Shown here piece by piece: positions 24,363 to 29,419 of a DNA stretch of 29,419 nucleotides; within the stretch, counting starts at the first letter, position 1; every line of letters begins with the position of its first letter. Both the position numbers and the translations under genes were made by a program. Where the stretch lies: contig CAYONP010000075.1 in assembly GCA_964405335.1 (NCBI GenBank), forward strand, positions 1-29,419. The letters run 5' to 3'. Source of the DNA: CAYONP01 sp964405335 (lineage in GTDB: Bacteria > Armatimonadota > UBA10988). The notes below the pieces were generated by a model. That model worked only from the letters and a program-made list of their open reading frames with translations, was not told where the DNA came from and searched no databases.

Positions 24363-25234
24363 CCGGCGCGCCGCCGACGCTGTATCTCGGCGACCAGAAC
24401 CTCCCGCATCACCGCCACCGGCGGCTCGCAGCCGGTCCAGCGCCGCAACGACAACGCCCCCTGATGAACCAGCATGTCCAACCCGCCCAGCGTCTTCGCC
24501 CCGCGCCCGGCCGCATCCTCCATCAAGCGCGTCCGCGACGGCGTGTAGATGATGTCGACCAACCAGGCGCCCGGCTGCAACGCCGGCAAGACCAACGGTC
24601 GCTCCTCCTCCCTTGGATGCATCCCAGCGCTGGTTGTGTTGACAATCAGCTCGGCCGAGGACAATTCGGCCGCCAACCGCGGCTCGTCGAGCCCCATCGC
24701 CGCAGCCCGGCCGGCGCCGTGAGCGTTCAGCCGCGCCGCCAGATCGGCCGCCCGCGACGCCGTCCGGTTGGCCACCAGCAGCCGCGCCGCGCCGGCCTCG
24801 AGCAGCGCCGCGCCGACCGCCCGCGCGCTGCCCCCCGCGCCGAGGAGCACCACGCGGCGGCCGGCCACGGGACAGCCGGCGGCCTCGGCGGCGGCGATGA
24901 AACCCGGCCCGTCGGTGCTGTCGCCGAGACTCCCCTCGGGCGTGAAGTGCACCGTGTTGACCGAGCCGGTGCGCTCCGCCGCGGGGGTCAGGTGGTCGAC
25001 CAGCGCGACCAGCGCCTCCTTGTGCGGAATGGTGGCATTGAAGCCGACCACGCCCGCGGCGCGCAGGCCGGCGACGGCCGCCGGCAGATCGTCCGGCGCG
25101 ACCTCGAGCGGGATGTAGACATAGTCGAGCCCGAGGGCCTCGAGCGCGGCGTTCTGCATCGGCGGCGAGAGGCTGTGCCGCACCGGCCAGCCGAGCACGG
25201 CGAGGACCCGCGTGGTGCCCTGGACGGCGGGCAT
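24359..25234 (-). CDS. aroE: Shikimate dehydrogenase (NADP+)
   Basis: This 291-residue enzyme reduces 3-dehydroshikimate to shikimate with NADPH in aromatic amino acid synthesis. The shikimate pocket has HSLSPPMQNAAL (Ser21 and Ser23). The catalytic Lys72 is in NATIPHKEAL and Asp108 in STDGPGF. The nucleotide domain has VVLLGAGGSARAVGAAL and the NADP-selecting VANRTASRA. The C-terminal block is GLDMLVHQGALSLRRWTG. Length is typical (270-290). Its ATG shares one base with the stop of the HAD phosphatase gene (TGATG), so translation is coupled. Its stop lies in the -35 box of the pil promoter. Confidence 0.95.
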   Translation of the reverse strand: MPAVQGTTRVLAVLGWPVRHSLSPPMQNAALEALGLDYVYIPLEVAPDDLPAAVAGLRAAGVVGFNATIPHKEALVALVDHLTPAAERTGSVNTVHFTPEGSLGDSTDGPGFIAAAEAAGCPVAGRRVVLLGAGGSARAVGAALLEAGAARLLVANRTASRAADLAARLNAHGAGRAAAMGLDEPRLAAELSSAELIVNTTSAGMHPREEERPLVLPALQPGAWLVDIIYTPSRTRLMEDAAGRGAKTLGGLDMLVHQGALSLRRWTGCEPPVAVMREVLVAEIQRRRRAG

Positions 25235-25749
25235 CAGCCGCTCTCGGCCCGGGGTTCGATGCCCCAGCGGCGGAGCAGCCGGCGCTCGAGGCGCCGCATC
25301 GGGCGGTAGAGCACGAAATCGCGGGCACCCAGCGAGGGAACCAGAATCGTGGTCAGCCCGGCCAGGTTGCCGCCGAGGATGTCGGTGAACACCTGGTCGC
25401 CGACCATCGCCGTCGCCGCCGGCGCGGTGCCGAGCAGCGCCAGCGCGCGGCGGAAGCCCGAGCGGGCCGGCTTGCGGGCGAGCGAAATCGCCGGCATGCC
25501 CAGCGCCTCGCCCATGCGGGCGACCTTGCCGATGTGCCGCGAGTTGCTCAGGATGCACAGCCGCGTGCCCGCCGCGCGGAGGGTTTCGAGCCAGGTGGCG
25601 ACCTCGGGCGTCGGCTCGTAGCGGCTGCGCGGCACGAGGGTGTTGTCGGCGTCGAAGACCAGCCCGTCGAGCCCGTGGGCGGCGAGGAACTCGGGGGTCA
25701 GCTCGCGCACCGAGGCCAGGCTCAGGTCGGGCCGGCAGAGGTGGATCAC
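25234..25749 (-). CDS. YqeG-family HAD-IIIA phosphatase
   Basis: This 171-residue cytoplasmic protein matches the YqeG family of HAD phosphatases. The nucleophile motif is LVFDADNTLVPRS, motif II is LCILSNSRHIGKV, the Lys of motif III is in ARKPARSGFRRAL, and motif IV is MVGDQVFTDILGGN. The N-terminus PDLSLASVRELTPEFLAAHG is also typical of YqeG. The physiological substrate is unknown. The GTG at 25749 overlaps the mltG stop as GTGA, so it is translated by coupling. In other bacteria yqeG often lies directly before aroE-type or ribosome-assembly genes, as it does here with aroE. Confidence 0.88.
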   Translation of the reverse strand: MIHLCRPDLSLASVRELTPEFLAAHGLDGLVFDADNTLVPRSRYEPTPEVATWLETLRAAGTRLCILSNSRHIGKVARMGEALGMPAISLARKPARSGFRRALALLGTAPAATAMVGDQVFTDILGGNLAGLTTILVPSLGARDFVLYRPMRRLERRLLRRWGIEPRAESG

Positions 25750-26753
25750 CCGCGGCTCCCGGCCTTCGCTCGGGCGTGCTCGGCACCGGTCCGCGAGAAG
25801 ATGTGCCGGCCGTTCTCGCCGAGGACGAAGAAGTAGTAATCGTGCTCGGCCGGCGACACCGCCGCGGCCAGGCTGGCCCGGCCGGGCGAGCAGATCGGCC
25901 CCGGCGGCAGCCCGCCGTGGAGGTAGGTGTTGTAGGGCGAGCGGACCTGCAGGTCGCGGTAGAGCAGCCGTTCGCGCGGCTCGCCGAGCGCGTAGATGAC
26001 CGTCGAGCAGAACTCGAGCCGCTGCCCGTCGGCGAGCCGGTTCTCGATCACGCCGGCGACCTTCGCGCGCTCGTCGTCGCGCTTCACCTCGCGCTCGACC
26101 AACGAGGCGATGATCACCGTCTGGTGCCGCGGGTGCGGCGCGCCGTCGGTCGGCAGGCCGCGCCAGACGGCGACGAAACGAGCGACCATCGCCTCGATCA
26201 GCTCGCGCGGCCCGGCGTCGAGGGGCAGCAGGTAGGTCTCGGGGAAGAGATAGCCCTCGAGCGTCGCGCCGTCGGGCAGGCCGGCGAGGCCGAAGCCACT
26301 CGCCTCGTCGCGCGCCAGGCGGAGGAACTCGCGCCGCGAGCCGAACCCCGCCTGCTCGACCCGCTCGGCAACCTCCTCGAGCCGCAGGCCCTCGGGAATG
26401 GTGATCTTCCGCGTCGCCACCTCGCCGCCGACCAGCTTGCGCAGCAGCTCGGCCGGCGCGGCGGCCGGCGTGAGGCGGTACGAACCGGCCTTCAGCGCCC
26501 GGTCGACCCGCTCGCGGCGGGCCAGCCAGCAGAGCGCCGGGCCGCTGCGAATCAGGCCCTCGGCCTCGAGCCGCGCGGCCACCTGCGCCAGCGACTCGCC
26601 GGCGCGCACCTCGAACAGCCGCACCGCCCCGTCGCCCACCGGCTCGAGCGCGGCACGCATCTGGCGCGACCAGCCGGCGGCCAGGCTGCCGCCGGCGGCC
26701 AGCGCCAGGGCCAGCAGCCAGCTCCACCGACGGGCTCGACGAGGTCGGCTCAT
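25746..26753 (-). CDS. mltG: Endolytic murein transglycosylase MltG
   Basis: This 335-residue inner-membrane enzyme cuts nascent glycan strands and so ends peptidoglycan polymerisation. One N-terminal helix (WLLALALAAGGSLAAGW) anchors it. A LysM-like domain follows (RAGESLAQVAARLEAEGLI). The YceG catalytic domain has ITIPEGLRLEEVAERVE, LEGYLFPETY, ASLVEREV with catalytic Glu220, and SPYNTYLHGGLPPGPICSPG, ending DYYFFV. Length matches family members (330-380). It is the first gene of mltG-yqeG-aroE, and it has its own extended -10 promoter about 30 bp upstream. Confidence 0.94.
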   Translation of the reverse strand: MSRPRRARRWSWLLALALAAGGSLAAGWSRQMRAALEPVGDGAVRLFEVRAGESLAQVAARLEAEGLIRSGPALCWLARRERVDRALKAGSYRLTPAAAPAELLRKLVGGEVATRKITIPEGLRLEEVAERVEQAGFGSRREFLRLARDEASGFGLAGLPDGATLEGYLFPETYLLPLDAGPRELIEAMVARFVAVWRGLPTDGAPHPRHQTVIIASLVEREVKRDDERAKVAGVIENRLADGQRLEFCSTVIYALGEPRERLLYRDLQVRSPYNTYLHGGLPPGPICSPGRASLAAAVSPAEHDYYFFVLGENGRHIFSRTGAEHARAKAGSRG

Positions 26754-26782
26754 ACAGCTCTCGATCGGCTCCGCGAGCGGGG

Positions 26783-26791
26783 ATTATAGCA
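26783..26791 (-). promoter_or_regulatory. Extended -10 promoter for mltG
   Basis: Minus-strand TGCTATAAT has a perfect -10 hexamer (26783-26788) with the TG extension. No good -35 is present at 17-18 bp. The start site would be about 23 nt before the ATG at 26753. Confidence 0.6.
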
Positions 26792-26865
26792 TGTCGCGAA
26801 TCGCCGGGCCCAGGGAGGAGGCGCCAACGCCGCGACGAACGCATGTTTGAGACGGAGACGGCGCG

Positions 26866-27333
26866 ATGAGTCCGTTGCAGACGACCTTGGCCGAACAGTT
26901 CGAGCGCCACTTGGCCATGCTCGGCGCGGCGATTGAGGCGGTGCCCCAGGACGACTGGCTGCGCGGCGACGAACCGCTGCTGCCGGCGCGGATCCTGCTC
27001 CACGCGGTCAGTGCGGTGGACTTCTACCTCCACCGCGACGTGGAGGACTGGAAGCCGCACGTGCGCTACCACTTCGACGAAGAGACGGCACCGGCCGAGC
27101 AGCTCCCCGGCCGGGCCGAGCTGGCCGGCTACCTGGCCGACATCGGCGACTCCTGGCGCGTCTTTTTGGCCGCCTCCGACGACGCGGCGCTGCTTGGCGC
27201 GAACGGCTTTCCGTGGACCGGGCCGAACCCGCTGGCGCGCATGATCTACACCATGCGCCACAGCTACGAGCACGTCGGCGAGATCAACGTCCTGCTGCGC
27301 CAGTGGGACCGCCCGCGGGTCAAGTGGCGCTAG
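26866..27333 (+). CDS. DinB-like four-helix protein
   Basis: This 155-residue protein fits the DinB/YfiT-like metal-binding four-helix bundle family. Helix 1 has EQFERHLAMLGAAIEAVP. The first His of the usual triad is in LLHAVSAVDFYLHRDV, and the other two are in the C-terminal helix MRHSYEHVGEINVLLRQ, with the HxxxH spacing. Members bind zinc or nickel; some are thiol-dependent transferases, most have no known function. GGAG lies 8 nt before the ATG. It is divergent from mltG and its end overlaps the small basic ORF on the other strand by 14 bp. Confidence 0.8.
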   Translation: MSPLQTTLAEQFERHLAMLGAAIEAVPQDDWLRGDEPLLPARILLHAVSAVDFYLHRDVEDWKPHVRYHFDEETAPAEQLPGRAELAGYLADIGDSWRVFLAASDDAALLGANGFPWTGPNPLARMIYTMRHSYEHVGEINVLLRQWDRPRVKWR

Positions 27334-27445
27334 GTTCGCTCTTCGGCTTGGCCAGGGCGCGCTGCTGCTTGCGCTGCTCGGCCTGCCGCTTGCGCCGCCG
27401 GCGCCGGCGGCGGGCAATCTCGCGTTGACGTTCCGACTGTCCCAT
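27320..27445 (-). CDS. Small Arg-rich protein (41 residues)
   Basis: This short ORF begins MGQSERQREIA, has seven Arg in a row at residues 12-18, and continues with Lys/Gln/Arg-rich helix-like sequence (KRQAEQRKQQRALAKPK). It has an excellent ribosome-binding site: AGGAG sits 5 nt before the ATG and overlaps the plsC stop codon, so it is probably translated together with plsC. Start-to-stop spacing after plsC is 8 nt. The composition is that of small ribosome- or nucleic-acid-associated proteins, but I recognise no family. Its end runs 14 bp into the convergent DinB-like gene. Confidence 0.6.
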   Translation of the reverse strand: MGQSERQREIARRRRRRRKRQAEQRKQQRALAKPKSEPSAT

Positions 27446-27453
27446 CAGTGCTC

Positions 27454-28110
27454 CTAACTCCTGGCCGCTTCGGCTTCGAGCCGCTCCAGCAGCCGCCGAA
27501 TCTCATACATGACCTCGCTGCCAACCCGCTGCAGGGTGGCCCGGTCTGACGCGTCCCCGGAAAAGTGCAGCGCCGGCCCGGCGGCCATCCTGATTGGCAC
27601 CGGCCGCAACGGGCCGCCGCGCGCCAGTGCCTGGAAGGTGCCGTGGATAGCCACCGGCACAATCGGCGCGCCGGCACGCAGCGCGATCGCAATCGCGCCG
27701 AGCTGGGCGGGGCGCAGCCGGCCGTCGGGTGTGCGGGTGCCCTCGGGAAAAAGGCCGACCAGCGCGCGCTGCTCGAGCAGCGCCGCGCAGTTGCGGAAGG
27801 CCGACATGTCGGCCGCGCCACGCCGCACTCGAATGGTCATCAACTGGTCGAACACCCAGCCCCAGAAGCTGCCGTGGTGCAGCTCGGCCTTGGCCATGAA
27901 GCAGAGCGGGCGCGGGCAGAGGTTGGCAATCAGCGGCGGATCGAGCACGCTGGCATGGTTGGCCATCAGCACCACCGGGCCGCTCCGCGGCACATGCTCG
28001 CGGCCGTGCAGGCTCAGCCCGCCGTACAGCCGGGCAAACAGCGCGAAGCCGTTGCGCACCAGATAGTAGACGCAAGAGCCGTGGTGGGGATCGCGCCGGG
28101 CGCGGATCAC
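27454..28110 (-). CDS. plsC: 1-acyl-sn-glycerol-3-phosphate acyltransferase
   Basis: This 218-residue protein is a PlsC/LPLAT acyltransferase that turns lysophosphatidic acid into phosphatidic acid at the inner membrane. The catalytic HX4D motif is ANHASVLDPP (His52, Asp57). The glycerophosphate-binding block is GLFPEGTRTPDGRL (121-126 core), followed by APIVPVAIHGTF. The hydrophobic N-terminus (VYYLVRNGFALFARLYG) suits membrane contact. I start at the GTG at 28110, whose GTGA overlaps the cmk stop; a TTG lies 15 bp upstream. The order cmk-plsC is common in bacteria. Confidence 0.92.
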   Translation of the reverse strand: MIRARRDPHHGSCVYYLVRNGFALFARLYGGLSLHGREHVPRSGPVVLMANHASVLDPPLIANLCPRPLCFMAKAELHHGSFWGWVFDQLMTIRVRRGAADMSAFRNCAALLEQRALVGLFPEGTRTPDGRLRPAQLGAIAIALRAGAPIVPVAIHGTFQALARGGPLRPVPIRMAAGPALHFSGDASDRATLQRVGSEVMYEIRRLLERLEAEAARS

Positions 28111-28784
28111 GCCACGCTCCCGCAACGCTCGCGGACCAGAGCGATGATCTGCTCGGCCACCTCGGCGGCGGTCAGCGGCTCGGTGTCGATCCGCACCGCG
28201 TCGGCCGCCGGCTGCAGCGGCGCCACGGCCCGCCCGCTGTCGCGCGTGTCGCGGTCACGCAGATTGGCCGCCACCTCGTCGCGGCTCATCCGGCCGGGCG
28301 GCAGCTCGCGGAAGCGGCGGTCAGTCCGGATCGGTTCGCCGGCGTCGAGGTAGATCTTGAGCTCCGCGCCGGGCAGCACCACGGTCTGAATATCGCGGCC
28401 CTCCATGACCACCGAGCGCCCCGCCGCCAGGGCCCGCTGCTGGGCGACCATCGCCTCGCGCACCGCGGGAATCGCGCTGACCGGCGAGACCACCGCGTGA
28501 ACCGCCGGCGTGCGGATGGCGTCGGTCACCTCCTCGCCATCCAGCCAGACTCGCTGCCGGCCCGCCTCGAGCGGACCGAAGCGAATCTCGACCCGGCCGG
28601 CCAGCTCGCCCATCGCCGCCTCGTGGTCGACCGCCAACCCGCGCCGCAAGGCCGCCAGCGCGACGCAGCGGTACATCGCACCGGTGTCGACAAAGAGGTA
28701 GCCGAGTCGCTCGGCCACCAGCTTGGCGACGGTGCTCTTGCCGGCACCGGCCGGGCCGTCGATGGCGATGTGGCAGCACTGCAC
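28107..28784 (-). CDS. cmk: Cytidylate kinase
   Basis: This 225-residue enzyme phosphorylates CMP and dCMP with ATP. The P-loop is IDGPAGAGKST (Lys16). The NMP-binding part has VDTGAMYRCVALAALRRGL. MEGRDIQTVVLPGAELKIYLDA and ERRFREL-type sequence (here TDRRFRELPPG) follow, with RDRDTRDSGRAVAPLQPAADA near the end. This matches the bacterial Cmk family in order and length. The start is the GTG at 28784, 17 nt or so after the predicted transcript start. It heads cmk-plsC-small ORF with overlapping or near-overlapping junctions. Confidence 0.95.
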   Translation of the reverse strand: MQCCHIAIDGPAGAGKSTVAKLVAERLGYLFVDTGAMYRCVALAALRRGLAVDHEAAMGELAGRVEIRFGPLEAGRQRVWLDGEEVTDAIRTPAVHAVVSPVSAIPAVREAMVAQQRALAAGRSVVMEGRDIQTVVLPGAELKIYLDAGEPIRTDRRFRELPPGRMSRDEVAANLRDRDTRDSGRAVAPLQPAADAVRIDTEPLTAAEVAEQIIALVRERCGSVA

Positions 28785-28807
28785 GCATGTCCCCAGGGGG
28801 AAGGCGG

Positions 28808-28836
28808 AGTCTAGCCGCGCCCCACCCGCCTGTCAA
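28808..28836 (-). promoter_or_regulatory. Strong sigma70-type promoter for cmk-plsC
   Basis: On the minus strand a consensus TTGACA (28831-28836) and TAGACT (28808-28813) are exactly 17 bp apart. Transcription would start near 28801, giving a leader of about 16 nt. Confidence 0.7.
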
Positions 28837-28842
28837 CGACCC

Positions 28843-28925
28843 GGGGTCAGGTCTCATGATCGCGCGGTCGATGACAGAATCACGCCGGTTTCGTGACCAA
28901 CGACATGATTCTGAGACCTGACCCC
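28843..28925. repeat. 83-bp element with 14-bp terminal inverted repeats
   Basis: GGGGTCAGGTCTCA at the left end is the exact reverse complement of TGAGACCTGACCCC at the right end. The core GGTCTCA is shared with the REPIN hairpins. The interior has no coding potential. It looks like a small non-autonomous element of the same general type. Confidence 0.7.
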
Positions 28926-28933
28926 GTCCTACC

Positions 28934-29096
28934 GTAGCGGCGCATCGCAATGCGCCGTCCGGCAAGCGCTGCACGCCGGCCTCGGAGCGCTGCAAGGCGC
29001 CGGCCAGCGAACGCTGCACACCGGCCTCAGAGCGCTGCAAGGCGCCGGCCAGCGAACGCTGCACGTCGAGTTCGTCGCATTGCGATGCGCCGCTAC
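28934..29096. repeat. GTAG...CTAC element with 21-bp terminal inverted repeats
   Basis: The first 21 bp (28934-28954, starting GTAGCGGCGCATCGC) and the last 21 bp (29076-29096, ending GATGCGCCGCTAC) are perfect inverted copies, and each can itself fold into a small hairpin. The ends carry the same GTAG and CTAC tetranucleotides as the REPINs. The interior is a tandem repeat. Confidence 0.8.
28967..29064. repeat. 45-bp tandem repeat inside the palindromic element
   Basis: Units start with CGCTGCAC at 28967, 29012 and 29057 (the third partial). Each unit is made of two related halves beginning with CGCTGCA. The period is a multiple of three, so frames through it give a 15-residue repeat, but no start signal or protein family supports coding. 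Confidence 0.85.
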
Positions 29097-29157
29097 CACG
29101 CGGAGTGGCGCTTGCCTCGCGCTGCTAACGACATGATTCTGAGACCTGACCCCGAGC

Positions 29158-29419
29158 TCAGGGCCAGGTGGCCGTGAGCAGGGCGGGGAGGAGTTCGCCC
29201 GCCTTGCCGCGCAGCGTGAAGGCGGCCAGGTGCGTGATCGGCGTCGGCTCGGGGTTGAGCTCGACCACCGTCGCGCCGGCGGCCGAGGCGGTCAGCGGCA
29301 GGCCGGCGGCCGGATAGACCAAGGCCGAGGTGCCGATGCAGAAGAACAGGTCGCAGTCGCCGGCGGCGGCGGTGGCGGCTGCCATCGGCGCGGCGGGCAA
29401 CAGCTCGCCGAACCAGACC
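29158..29419 (-). CDS. Sirtuin NAD-dependent protein deacylase (C-terminal part)
   Basis: The gene runs off the right edge; 86 C-terminal residues are visible. They match the SIR2/CobB family: VWFGELLPAAPM, then DLFFCIGTSALVYPAAGLPL, then VVELNPEPTPITHLA and FTLRGKAGELLPAL. VWFGE and GTS are conserved NAD-pocket and core motifs of bacterial sirtuins. The enzyme removes acyl groups from lysines using NAD+. The N-terminal GAG and catalytic His region are outside the window. The stop lies 3 bp after the end of a repeat copy. Confidence 0.9.
   Translation of the reverse strand, partial: VWFGELLPAAPMAAATAAAGDCDLFFCIGTSALVYPAAGLPLTASAAGATVVELNPEPTPITHLAAFTLRGKAGELLPALLTATWP

Larger units (their letters stand above)
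28899..29154. repeat. 28-bp direct repeats flanking a palindromic insertion
   Basis: An identical 28-bp sequence (AACGACATGATTCTG onward to GACCCCG) occurs at 28899-28926 and 29127-29154. The first copy is the right end of the 83-bp element. The pair brackets the 163-bp palindromic element. The intergenic stretch 28785-29157 holds these repeats, the cmk promoter and no gene I can support. Confidence 0.85.

Noticed and set aside
24359..25786. Apparent 475-residue fusion ahead of shikimate dehydrogenase
   Set aside because: The first 184 residues are the yqeG region in the wrong frame. AroE homology starts exactly at the ATG at 25234.
25234..27417. 727-codon minus-strand frame
   Set aside because: Only its last 171 codons are real (the YqeG-type phosphatase, GTG at 25749). 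The rest is a shadow of mltG and of the DinB-like gene.
28967..29064. Possible CRISPR-like array
   Set aside because: The 45-bp units are contiguous with no unique spacers, and there are no cas genes.
28950..29177. Possible Ala/Arg-rich repeat protein in the repeat island
   Set aside because: The frame is open only because the 45-bp tandem unit is a multiple of three; there is no ribosome-binding site and both strands are equally open.

Overview
The window is about 29.4 kb of very GC-rich chromosomal DNA with a 100-N scaffold gap at 16202-16301, so it comes from a draft or metagenome assembly. The genes point to a diderm (Gram-negative-type) bacterium. It has lipoproteins with lipoboxes, a complete type IV pilus motor block, an MltG peptidoglycan terminase, exopolysaccharide and O-antigen-type genes, and sigma70-like promoters. 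GTAG-type REP/REPIN repeats and a Gly/Ala pentad-repeat membrane protein would suit an uncultured high-GC lineage, for example of the PVC/planctomycete type. That placement is a guess: there is no rRNA or other decisive marker. I found no tRNA, rRNA, CRISPR array, insertion sequence with a transposase, or prophage.

Layout. 59-2538 (minus): a TerC-family membrane protein followed by glycerol kinase. 2714-3901 (plus): an unrecognised membrane protein with a Gly/Ala decad repeat. 3919-4966 (minus): a LysE-type exporter overlapping a DUF123 GIY-YIG gene. 5239-6300 (plus): an M42 aminopeptidase behind two strong hairpins. 6476-10292 (plus): a translationally coupled polysaccharide trio, glycosyltransferase - algD - glycosyltransferase. 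10436-11428 (minus): a lipoprotein with a transmembrane helix and a very basic Ala/Arg tail. 11559-15904 (plus): a LapA-like protein, RecJ and an O-antigen ligase/TPR protein in one coupled unit. 15905-16320: REPIN repeats, a tandem duplication carrying a truncated copy of the next gene's tail, and the gap. 16321-18927 (minus): a solo sugar-binding lipoprotein and a large secreted protein of unknown function, each with its own promoter. 19057-26753 (minus): mltG-yqeG-aroE, then a promoter at the aroE stop codon driving pilB-pilT-pilC-pilD. 26866-27333 (plus): a DinB-like protein. 27320-28784 (minus): cmk-plsC and a tiny Arg-rich protein. 28785-29157: nested repeats. 29158-29419 (minus): the C-terminal end of a sirtuin.

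The gene content is mostly envelope-related: polysaccharide precursor and polymer assembly, peptidoglycan chain termination, type IV pili and phospholipid synthesis, with housekeeping genes (recJ, aroE, cmk) interleaved. Many genes are coupled through GTGA/ATGA stop-start overlaps, and GTG starts are frequent.

No single cassette looks like a complete new defence or mobile system. The most unusual content is in the intergenic DNA. At least five loci carry GTAG...CTAC-bounded palindromic elements, with variant hairpins and compensatory base-pair changes, which resemble REPINs mobilised in trans by a RAYT transposase. The other points of interest are the decad-repeat membrane protein, the structured leader upstream of the M42 gene and the 41-residue Arg-rich ORF.
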